Positions 1-12,899 are shown, counted from the first letter of the stretch. The stretch is DNA of 64,000 bases from Gnetum montanum (GCA_015680685.1 MNCI01036612.1:85111-149110); one strand, 5' to 3'. The notes: generated by a model from the sequence alone, not told the origin. A program made the numbers and translations.

Positions 1-41
1 AGCAACATTTTCATTTCTATTCCAACTTCATGGTTAATTAA

Positions 42-396
42 CTGTTGCAGAATTCTTTACAAGAAAGAACATAATCCTCATTGAACAGTTTCAGTTCATT
101 AGGATTCTGTACCTTACCATTTGCAAATAAGTCCACCTGTTCCATGAAATGGTAAAATTTTGCCAACACACGTCCTGAACAACATCGGCGTTGGCGGCGA
201 CAAAGAAGTAGACCCGTTGGCTATGTTCACGGCAGGAAGAGAAGGAAAAACGAATGCCTTGAATGCTGGATGGGTGGTTTATCCTGCCACCAAGACCATT
301 GACGCCGATCAGAGCCATTTCACAAACGATTCTAATAATAATCCAGTTGTGCCCGATATTTTCAGGTTGAGAAGAACACTTCTAGTGCCGCACTGA
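42..396 (-). other. Unrecognised open segment, possible terminal exon
   Basis: Both strands stay open here. On the minus strand one frame reads from a possible splice acceptor (TTGTTCAG, near 174) to a stop at about 42. It gives roughly 43 codons that include HFMEQVDLFANGKVQNPNEL and end CKEFCNS. A second minus frame and a plus frame (160-396) are also open, so the coding strand is uncertain. The block is more GC-rich than its surroundings, as an exon would be. I do not recognise the protein. It is followed by a Tat retrotransposon remnant that shares a 16-bp exact repeat with it (137-152 and 746-761), so part of it could be retrotransposon-derived. Confidence 0.22.
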
Positions 397-459
397 CTAT
401 TTTTGGAAAATGACGCTTCCCGATAGAGTATTTTTGCAAGGCAGGGCCAAATGTGAACT

Positions 460-2040
460 AAACAATAGTTAACAAGGATTTTAAATTCTTAATTTTCAAC
501 TCCAGTTTCCTCCTTTCATTTTTTTTCCAATACCCAAATGATCGATACCTGAACATATTTCTGACAATGAAAAATTCCTTGCTTGTTAATTCATTCTTTA
601 TTGCCACATTATCTCTTGCAATCTTTATTCCTTGTTGTGCATCATTATTTCCACCAATAATATTATGGTCTCCCTTAGATCTCATGGTATGAAATAGCAC
701 ACTTACACTCTCCCATTCTTTCAATAACATTTAAAATGAGTCTTACTGTTCCATGAAATGGCCAAATGTGCCAACAGGTAAAACCCTAGTATTTTCTCTA
801 CCATCAAGAAATTGGTCATTATGGGGAATTTCTCCCCTGACACAAAATCCAAAAAAATTAAGCCTTTTATGCTAATTGAGATCCATTGAAGGATTTAAGT
901 GTGGTTGTTATGGTATGTTGCATTTATTCATTTAAGCTAGGATGTTCTACAATAGTATAAGACATAACATTTATTGTAGACCCATCATCACTATGCACTC
1001 TGTGCACCTTGTAATGCCCTACCCTATTGGTTATGAATAGTGGAGCCTTAGTTATCTTATCATCTTAGGGATTAGTTTTAACATTTCTACTGCAAAGCAT
1101 CAATGTTGTTGACTTTGTTTCTTCCTTTAACGAAGGAGGTACCATCACTATGTGGATGGACTCATCATTAGTAGGGATATCCTCACTAATATGAATAGAG
1201 GTCAACATCTTGACTAATGCTTTATGATGCATAGCAAAAGTCATAACAAGGGCATACATGCTAAGAGAAGTGTTCTTCTATTTTAGTGAGCATTTCACTT
1301 ATTCCTTCACATTGAGAAAGTATTTATTATTGGTTTTAGGCTTCTCATTTTTAGTGTTTTTGACTTTCTCCATGCACCGCCAAAATGCAAACTTCATGCT
1401 TCAGAGGTTGTTTGGCTTCTTTTCCCTTTTCTTGGGAATTCGTGTCCTCCCATGATTAAGTAGTTAATGTGGATTGACCACCATAACTCATCAAAATAGA
1501 TGAGATGGGAGTGGGCTTTGATGGGTCCATTTCCTTTTGTGCATTAGCATTGGGGTCCTCCCATGATTGACTAGTTAATGTGGCTTGAGCATCATAACTC
1601 ATTGGAATAGATGAGATGGAAGTGGGATTCGATGGGTCCATTTCCTTTTCTGCATTATCATTTTTGTTGCTATCGTTCTTTGTCTTCAGCATGGGATTCT
1701 TTCATTATTTACTTAGGGATTTTTTGTGGTTGTTTATTGGTTGTGAAGAAGCCATTATGTTGACTACTATAAGAGGATGTTTATTAGTCATAGGAGCAAG
1801 TTTGGCTTTGGGTCTAGGAGGGGGCACCCTAATCACAAAAGGATCCCTAGGAAGCATGGGTGATGGTACCCTTACAACAAAATGGGGCCTTGAGCTAGTT
1901 GAGTATGAAGGACGTATGTCATTGTGAGGAGGTACCTATATCATGAACAAATTTCACACAAGTCTAGAGTTATTGCTTACATTAAATGTCATGATAGTAT
2001 TGGCACATTTTGGCTATTTAATGGAGCAACCTTTGTGAGG
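460..2040 (-). pseudogene. Tat-lineage gag-protease remnant
   Basis: Read on the minus strand, this is the gag/protease linker and aspartic protease of a Tat-type gypsy element. The segment at 1259-1065 matches the linker of the plus-strand Tat copy at 30395-30580: HKALVKMLTS against REALIHMLTA, followed by similar I-P, E and IH(I/F)V positions. Downstream, about 1050-720, comes the protease with an Asp-Asp-Gly active-site triplet (HSDDGSTINV) and then a K-G-x3-DFV-x-G pattern that matches the same protease at 30640-30890. Several stops break the frame. Below about 720 the similarity becomes weak. RT is absent, so this is a truncated fragment. The linker carries an in-frame 111-bp tandem duplication. 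Confidence 0.6.
1446..1667. repeat. Tandem duplication, 111-bp unit, two copies
   Basis: Two adjacent copies begin with CCTCCCATGATT at 1446 and at 1557. The period is 111 bp, or 37 codons, so the duplication keeps the minus-strand linker frame. Both copies encode KEMDPS and an ISSI-x-MSY segment. They differ at scattered bases, so the duplication is not recent. Confidence 0.85.
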
Positions 2041-2099
2041 TTGTGAAGCTAATCATATAACTAATGTTCACCCTAATTTAAACATTGCTAATATTTTAT

Positions 2100-2460
2100 T
2101 GGATGTAGACTTTTCAGAGGTGTTGGGTTGGTAGTTTGAAAGGTTTTTCTCTAATTGATTTACTAGAAAATACAGTTTTGTTTAAGACAAATGATCAATT
2201 GTTCAAAGTTCATGACAATCCTCTACCAGCTATTTTAGTGCTAGAGAAGTATTCACTGGATCTACAAACATGTATTGATGTACAAGTCAAGAAGTGGGTT
2301 TATTTAACCTCCATAAGGTATGGGAAGAAGTATGTTAGTGGTCTCACGTAGGACGAACCACAAGATAACGATCCAAAAATCCCCATCATTTCATAGAAAT
2401 GCCACATGTTGTTTGTACTCGCAAAAGCATTTAAGTGTAATGATATCATACAAAAACCGC
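2100..2460 (+). other. Open segment of unknown origin
   Basis: A plus-strand frame from 2136 stays open for 71 codons (internal LPAILVLEKYSLDLQTCIDV; end GKKYVSGLT). After one stop it continues DEPQDNDPKI. The composition looks protein-like and matches none of the retrotransposon domains found elsewhere in the window. It could be a captured host exon or a decayed element domain. No start or splice sites could be fixed. Confidence 0.22.
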
Positions 2461-2529
2461 CTAAATTTATCAAATTGATTTTGTCCTGCTCGCTAGCTAC
2501 AAAGAAACACCAAGAGACAACCTGAACGC

Positions 2530-3130
2530 TCTCAGATATTGGGCTCTCCTTTCAAGGTTTCGGAAATTGGGAGCCTCAGTACACGCGCGATAGAGAAATA
2601 GAGAAGCAAATTTGTAGAGAAAAAATTTGTAGAGCCTGCATCAGCAACAAGAATAGGATCAGCAATAGTGACAGGTTTCCAGAAGGATTGCGAGGCAGGT
2701 ATCCGGGTTGGCAATCATGATGGCAGAATGCATGTTAGGGTTATCGTCAGAGGCAGAGGTAGCAGCAGTGGCATTTTGTGCAACTTGTTGGGCCATGGAA
2801 GTGTCTGTGGTTCCATGGGCATCTGTGTGGAGGCCATGTTGAATTCTTTTGCTACTGCTGCTACTGGTGCATTGCAGGACTTGGCACGAGCGCTTGCTAC
2901 TACAATGGTAAGCAGTGCATCATTGGCCCCCATCACCAGGCATTTTGAAGTTCTCCCGCCATTTGTGAGAAAGCCAAAGGTACCAAATGGAGAAAAGAGA
3001 ATCTGGAAATGGACTTCCCTTCCTTTTCTTTTGTCCATCTTGGCAGGCAGGCAGTACAAAAATACAACACACACATATATATAGCATTGCATTCCTATGT
3101 CCATGCCTCTCTCTCTGCCTTGCTCCACTG
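2530..3130. other. GC-richer block, unassigned
   Basis: This stretch is clearly more GC-rich than its neighbours. It holds long overlapping open frames on both strands: plus 2668-3084, and minus 3128-2715 followed by 2714-2532 after one stop. Neither translation shows a domain I know. Alanine, serine and proline runs suggest low-complexity protein or simple composition bias. The block could be an old exon or UTR of a host gene. From 3130 to about 3520 nothing is recognisable. Confidence 0.2.
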
Positions 3131-3544
3131 GATTAAACTATTTTCCTAGTGCCAGCATCCAGGTTGCCAGCTCCACCACCCACAGTCACAGCAGTTATGC
3201 CTACCTTGGAATGAGAAAATTCCTTCAACACAATGATTTGGTCTGCATGAATGAGTTCGAATCAAAATATTTTTTCTGGTCGCCATATTTTGCAGCTAAG
3301 ATGTCAGCCCGTGGATCGTCAAATTGCAATGTTGATAAGAGGCTTGGTAAGAAAAACATAATCTATCTTGAATCTTGATCTTGTACTGAACTTGTAAACT
3401 TTTTTTCTAAGAAGAAGAGTATGCAAATGTCACTAAACTATAATAAATCCTGGAACTACAATATTCTCTTTAAAAAAATAATAACAATAAAATATTTTAT
3501 GATTGAAAAAGGGAATTTGTGCAACAATTTTTCAAAGTCCCATG

Positions 3545-3720
3545 TGAATTGAACACTTGTCAATTGAAATGATGGTTATAACCACCACCAAGGCCACTTG
3601 TCAACTACAACCTCTTTATCTCCACAATGGCCACTTGGCAACTGAATGAAGACACTTGGCAACTGAATGAAAACACTTGGCAATTGAATAGGACACTTGT
3701 CCATTGTAGCTTTTTTATCT
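3545..3720. repeat. Short repeats in the U3-like region
   Basis: The motif CACTTGGCAACTGAA, or near variants, recurs at least six times, three of them back to back at about 3630-3695 with a spacing near 21 bp. It lies just upstream of the TATA box at 3779, where LTR enhancer repeats usually sit. The right-hand copy of this LTR lacks it and has other repeats instead. Confidence 0.75.
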
Positions 3721-3778
3721 CTATGGTGGTTATGACCATCCAAGATATTTGTAACTTACCTAACTACCTAGGAGACCG

Positions 3779-3786
3779 TATAAAAG
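3779..3786 (+). promoter_or_regulatory. TATA box of LTR-like block
   Basis: TATAAAAG stands at the upstream edge of the part conserved with the right-hand inverted copy, which has its own TATA box at 63633-63640 on the minus strand. Conservation of place and orientation supports an LTR promoter. Confidence 0.55.
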
Positions 3787-5059
3787 GGCTTCAATGGTAG
3801 GAAGGTAAGGGGGGACTTGGGGGAGATCACACCTGGGCTACCACACTTGGGGTCTCATTTTTGGTGTCACACACTTGGGCTCTCACTTGGAGACGCACTT
3901 TGAGTCTTGGGAGAAGAGCATTGTAAAGAAGAAATTGTGAACGATTTCTTGTAAGATGGCTTGCTAAAGAAAATATTTTAGCCTCTTTTTCATAGTTCTA
4001 TGAGTTATGTTTTATTTTTATTTTGTTTAAATTGTCTAGCTAGTGGTTTAGATAGTATCATCCTTGGCGAGTAATTTTGGGATTTTTAGATTGCTCTTAT
4101 TGTTCTTATTGCTTGATAGAAAATTTCTGTTAAAATTTTTCCATAGAAGCGCTTGTGGTTAAAATCCTTAAGAGCATTTTAGCAGTAAATTTTATTATTG
4201 TGCAATGTATAAGAACCACTATTGGGATTGTTGTAAGAGAGCCTCTTCCTGTAGTCATGCCGTTGAACGATTAAATAGTCAAGAGGGTTCAGAAAATATT
4301 TGGTATTTTGATGGGACCAGAATAACTTATTTTTATTTTTAAAGTGAATCTCTGTGGTATTTCAATTAGAAATTGTCAAGTCCTTTGAAGGTTCTCTTGA
4401 ATGCAATTTTTGACATCCATTATCTAGCCAAAATGGAGTCTCGTACGTGGTAGTTTATGCAGCAATTTTCGGTAGTACAGTAGGATTGTCTTGAAGAAAT
4501 TGCTTATTTGAGCCTTAGAAGTTTGAACAATTCATAGTTATTGAATTTGGGATAGCTTTATTGTGAAGTTTTTACATGTTTCCTTTTACCTTGTTTAAAT
4601 ATTTGAGGTCTACGCAAATCTACTTTCTTTTCTGTCTATTTCCATCGAATCTTGCTCTATTTCTAGTTTTCGTGTGGAACTATCTTTCTCTGGGGAAAAT
4701 TAGAAGTAGATTCGCGGAGTTGTGCTCAAATTTTTTTGCAAAATTTTATTTGTTACAAGTAGGTATTATAAGGACCGCATAGACTAGGCAATTAAACAAA
4801 ATAGGAGCTCTCAACAACTCACAGTACTTGGCAAAGTTGGCTGAATCTCTTTAAGATAAGTCATATATAGTTTACACATAACGCAATCATTTCATTTTTC
4901 ACAACCGCACACCGCAACGGCACACACACATACTCACATTATCTACTGAGTCTATTTGGAGGTATTTGTGCCTTGGTGTTGCCAGAGACCAGCAAGCACC
5001 TAAATCTTGTTCGTGGACACTCGTTGGCGGTCGCGTCCCAAACGGTCACCAACAAATAG

Positions 5060-7100
5060 TATATGAACTATCATTGGCATTCAATGGGTCCTTATAAAAT
5101 TTCATGAATTGATATTTTAGTTTGACTAGATTTTAAGTATCAAGGACCAATTGACCCTTGTCTATCATTTTATTTAGATCATCCCTCAGTGCTAGGAAAA
5201 ATTTTGTGTCATGACCTAGTAGTTGATGGTAGTGGGGAAAATGATCTAGCTTGAAGTATTTAGATATTGGAAGGTCATCATTCATTGCAAGAGTGGGATT
5301 TTTGGATATCTTGCATAGCCTGTCATGCTTTTAAAGAGCACTCTTAGTCATCTTTCTATACTGAATTCTTCCACTCTTCTACAGTTGGTCAAGGAGTTCT
5401 GATGGCTTTAATGGTAACCTACTATACTTTGATCAATCTTTACATTCAAAATTAGGCCTTGTAGTGGTTGATACATAGGCCCTAGATATTAGAGTTTGAC
5501 TACTATAAACAAGGTCCTTGGGTTGATTAGTCTTAGACCCTTGTGTGGCTATCTTATTGTTTTCTTTAAAAAATCTAGCCATGCTTGTATTATTTTGCCT
5601 ACCCATCTTCTTATCATTCCATGCATGTTGGTTCTTAAATTCTAGATAGGTAGGGACATGACTAGCTTCAGTCAATCCTCTATGTTCTTTGTTAAGGAAA
5701 AGGCTTAGTTAAGTGATCATGGATCAAGGTAATACAGTTTTGACTTAATGAAGCGATTAACCACCCACATGAAGATGGTAAGAAGGTGTGTTTTGGCTAT
5801 ATGTTCTAGAATCTTGTTTAGGTGTGCATTCCATCATTGTCTGAATTTTTGCACAAGCTCTAGGGATCGTTGCTTAACCATCATTAGTTGGTCAAGGATG
5901 GTATTAAGTTTCAAGTTGTAGTTTAAATGGTTAACAAATTTCAAAATAAAGTCTTATAGAGAGAATATAAATCCTCTTGCTACCACATGGTACCAGTCCA
6001 AGACTTTTCCTATTAGAGGCATAGGGAAAATCCACATGATGCTATGTGGCCATGCTTGTAATAATAGGCATTTAGAACAAAATTTTAGGAGCTGAGCATT
6101 TGGGTTACCTTCACCATTATACATGGTGAACTAGGGAATAGGGATGCCCAATGGAAGAGTTATTTGGGGGATAGTAGGATTAATTGGATCATCTTGATAG
6201 AAGTCAATGATCTTTACTATCTAGCTTGTAGAAGCCTTGAGCTTCCATAACTCTTCTATTAAGTCCTAGATCATCTAGGATGCTTGATGTAATCTTTGGG
6301 ACATTTCTACAAGTTGTAGTGTTTTGCACAAATACCTATGGTAATAACTGGAAGGCCTATCACCTCACAATGGGCTATGGCACAAAAGGGATAAGTTGGG
6401 TTATGATGTTCATAGGCAAGCTAAACAAGGAAAATGATATTCACACAAAGGGGAAAAATGATGTATGTGTTCCTTGGATTGTTTGTGATCCCAATGTAGG
6501 ACCCACTAGTATAGAAAATCGATGATCAATGGTAAAAACCATTGGTAAAAATTGTGCAAACTAAGGCTACATGGCAAAAGACATAAATAAAAATAAGGAG
6601 ATTGTTTGAGGCATAAATTATGCCTAATGGGCCACTATAATAGGAGTGGGCCCAAACATGGTTTGGTATATAGAAGATGATGGTTGAGATACCTATTCCA
6701 TGGAAGAGACAGGTAGGATTAAAGTGATTATAGTGGTTTGAGGAATCAATTGTTGGAATAGGACCCCCATAAAGGTTTCTAGTTTAGGCTCCCCTGGGAA
6801 CTCATTGTGTTCTTTGTGTTGGCTTTCTAAGCTTGATTTTACATCTTGCTTATCAATCTTAATTACTTAAGAAATTATGCATGCTTGGGTATCATTCAAT
6901 GGTATTTTGTCATAGTGAGAGGGTATGCACTTCTTTCCATTATGATGGATGAGCTCATACTCATGCTTGGCTTCTGCCTCTACACAAGGAAGTAGTAATC
7001 CTGCTTGGCTTTTTACACAAATGTAGTTGTAGTGCCCTTCATTAAGCATAGAAAATTCTAGGTCCTATCCTCGTAGCCTAAGTGATTATCTATGTTCAAC
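5060..7100 (-). pseudogene. Tat-lineage gag remnant
   Basis: Minus-strand frames match the gag of the plus-strand Tat element at 27619-29480. Examples are FYQDDPINPTIPQITLP at about 6220-6170, against FYQDDPISPTIPPLTLP, and then NGEGNPNAQLLKF, KVLDWYHVVARG, WVVNRFIKSKLYYLDP and LNQAFSLTKNIED down to about 5690. A lysine- and asparagine-rich tail (5675-5433) follows, as in gag. Many stops and frame changes are present. The gag ends abruptly at the LTR-like block (5054), so protease and pol are missing. It is a truncated fragment of an element related to, but more decayed than, the two inner Tat copies. Confidence 0.68.
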
Positions 7101-9250
7101 TCTAGCAAAGGTCCCTAGAATTGTAGATCCACACTCCATCTTGGCTAGATGTCATGTTGATCATGTCCATAGGAAAAATGATTAACTTACTAAAAGACAT
7201 TGTCAAAAATGTTGATTGTGATGTTTTAATATATTTGGCAAAATTTTTTGTAAGTTGGGATTGCCGAACAGTATAGTTGGCTATAAATGGAAAATGAAGT
7301 TAAGAGTGTTGTTGTAGTGTAGATGGTGTAGACCACTCTTTGGAAGATGGTGTCAAGGTTCTAAAGTTGGTAACATAGACTACGCTAGTGTTTCTAGTGG
7401 TAATGTCTACATTCGAGGGTGTGTAGTAGCCAACTCTATTGTAGTAGATGGTGGGAAATGGGTTTTCACTTGAAAAAACCAAACTGAAAACTCTGAGCCC
7501 AAAAGGTGTATGTTAGCTTTAGAAAGTAAAATGTGAAAAATTTAGTTTCCAAGGACTACATTGGAGTCCTAGTAGTGACTACATTGGCTTTTTCATTGCA
7601 AAGTTTCATAGCAATGATGTTGGATTTTAAAATTGCCTACACTAGGTTTCAAGTGTCCAATGCAAGTTCCACAGAATCCAAAAACTACTATTAAAATGCA
7701 TTGAAAACCCAAATCCTCCACCACTATGCTAGGTATTGTGGGTAGGAAGTGGGAAGCCAATGTTGGTTTTTCTTGTAAAAATTGTTGTTTTCAAAGAATA
7801 CAATGGTGAAAATAGGTTTTAAAAAATGGTTGAAAATGTTTTGCTAAAACTTTGCATAGGCTCCAAAAGTGTGAAAATAAGTTTTGGCTAAGAATTCAGG
7901 TAGAGCCCCTCCTTCTAGCACCAAAAAACTATAACTTCTAGAAAATTTCGTTACTAATAAAAACTAGAAGATCCCAGACTTACTACTAGTTTTAATCTCA
8001 AGCCTCCAAGGGCCCCCAAAAATGAAAGTTGAAAGTGCCCTAGACAAACTTGTTAATTACCGAAGGACTTATGAAGTGTAAATAGAGATAAAAATGGAAA
8101 TGAAATTATAGAATCAAACAAAAATAAAGTATCACAGAATTAAAATTTAATTAAAATTTTCACTACAAATGAACTAAAATCTTTATAAAATGAAAGTAAA
8201 AATGTTTAAAGAACATAGATAGTTGCTTAAACCACAAGAAGTTGGCCTAACTAGAGCTTGAAGCCTATTGGAGATGGCAATGTATACTGTATAGTTGATC
8301 TCCATGATCCAAGTACTTCCCAGTTCCAATCTCTTGAAACTCCTTCATAGTATTCTATTTAGATTTGCTACTTTGGTTGTGGATGGTGGTAATAGTGGTA
8401 CAAGCTTTTTTTTCCAATGGAACTATGCTAAGAGTCTCAATGCAGAACATAGACACCAATAGAAATTCAAGCTTTCAAAGTGGCAAAAATCCTATTGATT
8501 ACTTGGTTTTAAGAAAATGTTGGAACTAATTGCTTTTGGAATCAAAAGTTGAAAACCTAAATATGGTATACAAGATTGGGTTTTGTAGGCTTTAGGGTGC
8601 TAATTTAATGTTGCAAATTACTACCATGATTGTTGATAGATTGATTATAGACATAACAACTATAATTTCTTATACAATTAATCATTCATGGTAAGCTTTT
8701 GTGCACCCAAACCACCAAAGCCCATCCATTTACCAAAAATAGCAAATAGACCTTTGTAACTACGCTAGCCTTCACCTTGAGTACATTGTCATTAGAGACT
8801 ATGTTAGGTGTCATTGACATCAACGAAAACCATGGTGACTAGATTGGAAAAACTACAACTACTAAAGATTATCATGACTACACTAGCCATGTTGTTACCA
8901 ATAAGAAGTTTTTGTGACTATGCTGACCATTGTTGGAAAAATGAAAATCCCAATAACACCAATGTTGGTCCTGGAGCCACACTAGGTTTTGTAGTGACTA
9001 TGCTAGGTGTTGTTGTTGGAAAGTGAAAACCCAACACCATCTACGCTAGGGGTAGATGATTTCAATTTACTTGAGGCTATACCTCTACAAAAATCCATGA
9101 AAATGCTAGATTTGGCAATCCCAAAGGTACTTTTGACCTTTCCAAGCCCATATGTAGACATGACAACATTTATGCCACTTGGGAGATGAGGTAGTAATAA
9201 CTTACAAGGCATTTTTCAGCCCCAGCAAGTTAAAAGATGCAAGATTATAG
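7100..9250. other. Non-coding, possible gag leader or LTR
   Basis: No protein domain was recognised. The sequence is rich in loosely repeated GACTACGCTAGG-like words (7380, 8760, 8820, 8880, 9000, 9040), which also occur at 15990-16150. Its place upstream of a minus-strand gag suggests leader or LTR sequence, but no LTR boundary, primer site or TSD could be found. Short open frames here look like chance. Confidence 0.25.
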
Positions 9251-10480
9251 TCCATGGGCTACTAATCATACATTTATAGTGAAATCTTGCATCAATTCAA
9301 ATGTTGAAGTTTAGATTTTCTAGATAGTGAATGATTGTATTACTAATCATTATCTTCCCAATGACATTTGTGTGGGCTTAATTTGAATGGTCAAGTGTTA
9401 TTAATCCACATGATGAGAATATTATTGATTAAAATATTAAAATATTACATTTATAAACTAATTTATGTAAATACAAGAAATAAATCTAGTATAGCATAGA
9501 CATAGAGCTTCAATTCCCAACTTGCTATACACATCCTAAACATGCATCAATATTACTAGGTGACCAAGTGTGCACTTTTAGGCGTACCAAGTGGTACACT
9601 GCTAGAATTACCAAACATTAATGCTTTTATGCTCAATGTTGATAATAATCATTTAATTAAGTGTAATAAGAGGTAGAGAAATAAACTAAGTACATGAAAT
9701 TATAGGAATAATTAAAAAATTTATAATTTTAAAAAATAAAATACGAAACTATATTATAATGAAAGAATTGGATTTCAATTTTATTACTGCTATAGAAATG
9801 TGTCTAGATATATATAATCACTCAAATATAACTTCATAAAATCCACTTGATTCATGTTACAAGTACCTAGTGATAAATTCTAACTTCTATAGGAATAAAC
9901 TATAAGATCTCAAAGATACTTGTGATTAAATGGTACCATAAATAATTTGGGTACACACACTTATATAGGTATTTATTAGACTTATGTTAATATTGATGCA
10001 TTGATGAAGCAAGGCATATGTTGATACTATTTTATTAATGTTGATGTGTTGATATGACTTATTGAATCAACATTTATCATACCCCTATGAAACTTGAAAA
10101 CTCATCCTAAAGTTAGGAAAATTGGGATCAAGCTGTATACAATATTGTAGGAGTACTAGATTAACTAATTGACCTAAGTGCCATGTTACAAAAGTTATTT
10201 AATTTTTTTAACTTTACTTGAGAAAAATTTGGATACATTACAAAAAATTTTCTTGCACCAATATGTACGAAAGATTGACCAAGACATATGCCTCAAGTGA
10301 TACTAGGTGATGGTCACTCCTATGACTTTTGTGGTGGTTCTTCATGCCTTGGTGTGGGTTGTGACTACCCAACTACTACTATACTTGCTAGCTTCAACTA
10401 AAAATCATTGATTAAGGATCTCACTATTCCTTCCATCATCCTAGGATCATTAATCATCCAAATTGCTTCACTTAGAGTTA
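9250..10480. other. AT-rich stretch, no gene seen
   Basis: This is strongly AT-rich sequence with no recognisable domain, repeat array or RNA gene. It may contain the leader or LTR of the copia remnant that follows, but no boundaries could be established. Confidence 0.3.
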
Positions 10481-10499
10481 TAGTTATTAGCACATCCCA

Positions 10500-12640
10500 A
10501 AGAAAAATGCCAAAAATGAATAAAGGCATTAGCATGAAAGTCAAAGATATTAAAAAAGATAAATGTGAAATTGGCATCTAATAAAAATAAAAAATTCCAC
10601 TCCACACAAATCCTATACAAAAAGCCAAAGAACCATTGCATCTAATTCACATGGCTCTTGTAGGCCTCATGCCAATTACTTCCATTAAAGGAACAAATTA
10701 TTTCTTTATGATGATAGATGACTATTCCAAATTCATGTGGACCTACAATCTAAGAAGAAAAGATAAAAAAATTTTCATGGCAATAAAAATTAAAAAACTT
10801 ACCATCAAAAACATCTAGAGAGACTGGAAAAAAGAGTTCATTAATAAAAGATTCACTAATTTTTATACTTGAAAAGGCATACTTCCATCAAACCACATAC
10901 AGATATAGCCCACAATCAAGTGGCATTGCTAAGAGGAAACATTAAAATGCTACAAGACATAATGAGATGTCTTTTGAAACATTATAAACTCATATATCTA
11001 TTAAAGCATGGTACCAACTATGGTATTTACATCAAAAATTGGGTAATCAGTAGTAGCAACAATGAAAAAACTCTATATGAGATATTCCATAATAGAGTTC
11101 CTAATATTTCTTACATGAAAACATATGGATGTCACTACTATATCAAGATACTAAAGAAATTTCTAAGGAATGTTGACAAGACAAGAAAAAATACATTTTT
11201 ATTGGATATGAATATAAGAATAGTGGATATAATTACTATAATTCTATTGAATGAAGATGATATTCATCAAGAGATGTTATTTTTCTAGAAGATGAAATTG
11301 GAATGATAGACTTTCAACATGGTAATCAAAGGATGGACACTAAACTTAATCTAAAACCTTTTATACAAAGGAATTTCCCTTAAACTCAAATGCTAAAAAC
11401 AAACTTTGAGAGGAGAACAACAAAATCTAGTGCTATTAGCAACTTTACATTGTTAGCCCTATTTCAAAATCTAAAAATGTCGAAGAAGATCTAAAAATTA
11501 AAGAATGAAGAAAATATATGCATACCGAATATGAAGCGATAATAAAGAATTAAACCTGGGAGCTAGTAGACAAACCCAAAGGAAAGAAAGTCATAGATTG
11601 CAAATAGTTCTAAACAACTAAATCCAACAAAAAAGAAGATATCATTAAGAATGAAGTAAGACTTATAGCTAAATGATTTAGATAGAAGAAACATATAAAC
11701 TCTAAGGAGATATTTATTCTAGTGGTAAGGTTTAAATAGTCAAACTCATCCTTTATATAGTTACCCATTAATATCTTAAACCTTATCAAATGGATGTGAG
11801 CTCATCCTTCCTCAATGGCAACATTAATGAAGAGATCTATGTCTACTAACTAAAGGATATGTCATAAAAGAAAAAGAAGATAAGATATGTAAATTAAATA
11901 AAGCATTGTATGAATTAAAGTAAGCTCTAAGGGCATGGTTTGTTAGTATGAATGATTATTTTCTAAAATGATAGTATTCATCTTGTATATTTAATCATAC
12001 CTTCTATTAGAAACATGATAACAAATATTTCATCATAATGTCTCTATCTGTGAAAAATCTTATCTTCACACCCATATACAAGAAACTAATAGAATAATAC
12101 AAGCTTTATATGAAGAGAAAATTTGAGATGAATGACTTAGGAGAATTGAAATACTTTTTTGAAATTCAAGTTGATCAAGATGATCAAAGTTCATCTAACC
12201 AAATATGGTTTATCCATGCTAGAAAAAACAAAATTAGCAAAGAAATATTTAGAATATCTCCACTTTCAAACAATCTAAAACTTAATTATAAGGGTAGTAC
12301 ACATTCTCTAGATGCAACTTAATATAGAATCATAATAGGAGATCTCAAATTTCTATGATACACAAGATCAAATCTTAAATTTACTATCTCCTACCTATCA
12401 CAATTTGTAAAAGAACCAAGGAAAATCCATCTCAATGCTCGCATACATGTTTTGAGATATAAAAACACAATAGATAATGGACTCATCTATACAAGAAAAA
12501 AAATATAATTTCATGCATATTCAAATGTTAATTACGAAGGATATCACAATAATAGAAAATCTACATCATGATACATAATATTTCATGGAGACAATGCCAT
12601 ATATTGAAAATCATAAAAACAAACTTTAATCTTTTTCTAT
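10500..12640 (+). pseudogene. Ty1/copia pol remnant (integrase, RT, RNase H)
   Basis: The domain order is typical of copia pol. A GAG-pre-integrase tail comes first (about 10500-10630). The integrase core follows (10636-10820: TNYFFMMIDDYSKFMWTY; then 10869-11288, including TLYEIFHNRVPNISYMKTYG). RT comes next (about 11540-12320: LWELVDKPKGKKVIDCK, MDVSSSFLNGNINEEIYVY, and MNDLGELKYFFEIQV). The last part is RNase H with NARIHVLRYKNTIDNG and SNVNYEGYHNNRKSTS (about 12330-12640). Frameshifts and stops occur in every domain, and much of the RT core is lost. The coding DNA is very AT-rich, unlike the gypsy copies. No LTRs were identified. This is an old, dead copy. Confidence 0.85.
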
Positions 12641-12899
12641 AAATTTGATGGCCACACATTGATGTACATGACTACTTTTTAAGTAAGAAATGATTGATGT
12701 AAATTTGTTCTCAAGTTTTCTCTTCAACTCCCTAAACTCTAATTTCTTATTCACATTACTTTCAATCTTATCGAATTCCATCCTCATTAAGATTCATAGG
12801 TATTTGATCAAAATTTACATCCTAATGAGTCAAGCATTTTTTTTCTCCATCTCGTTTTCTCTTATCAAAAGATAGCAACAAAATTTGAAATTTTTTTAT

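Larger units (their letters stand above)
3520..5054 (+). mobile_element. LTR-like block, plus orientation (left copy)
   Basis: From about 3745 to 5054 this sequence matches the reverse complement of 62414-63690 almost continuously, including the final CCAACA. It has LTR features: a TATA box (TATAAAAG, 3779-3786) followed by about 1.27 kb without a gene, and an end in CA. Upstream of 3745 the two copies diverge, as fast-evolving U3 regions do. The 5' end was not fixed because no matching TSD was found. No primer-binding site follows 5054, and the next sequence is a gag remnant on the opposite strand. It may be a solo LTR or the end of a truncated element. Confidence 0.65.

Noticed and set aside
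2136-2460. B-family DNA polymerase fragment
   Set aside because: GKKYVSGLT recalls the KKRYVG words of polymerases, but the flanking residues do not fit, so no family is claimed.
3779-3786. Promoter of a host gene
   Set aside because: The TATA box is shared with the inverted LTR-like copy and no host coding sequence follows, so it is read as an LTR promoter.
5054-5075. Primer-binding site after the left LTR-like block
   Set aside because: The sequence after CCAACA matches neither tRNA-Met- nor tRNA-Asp-type sites, so no internal region is claimed.
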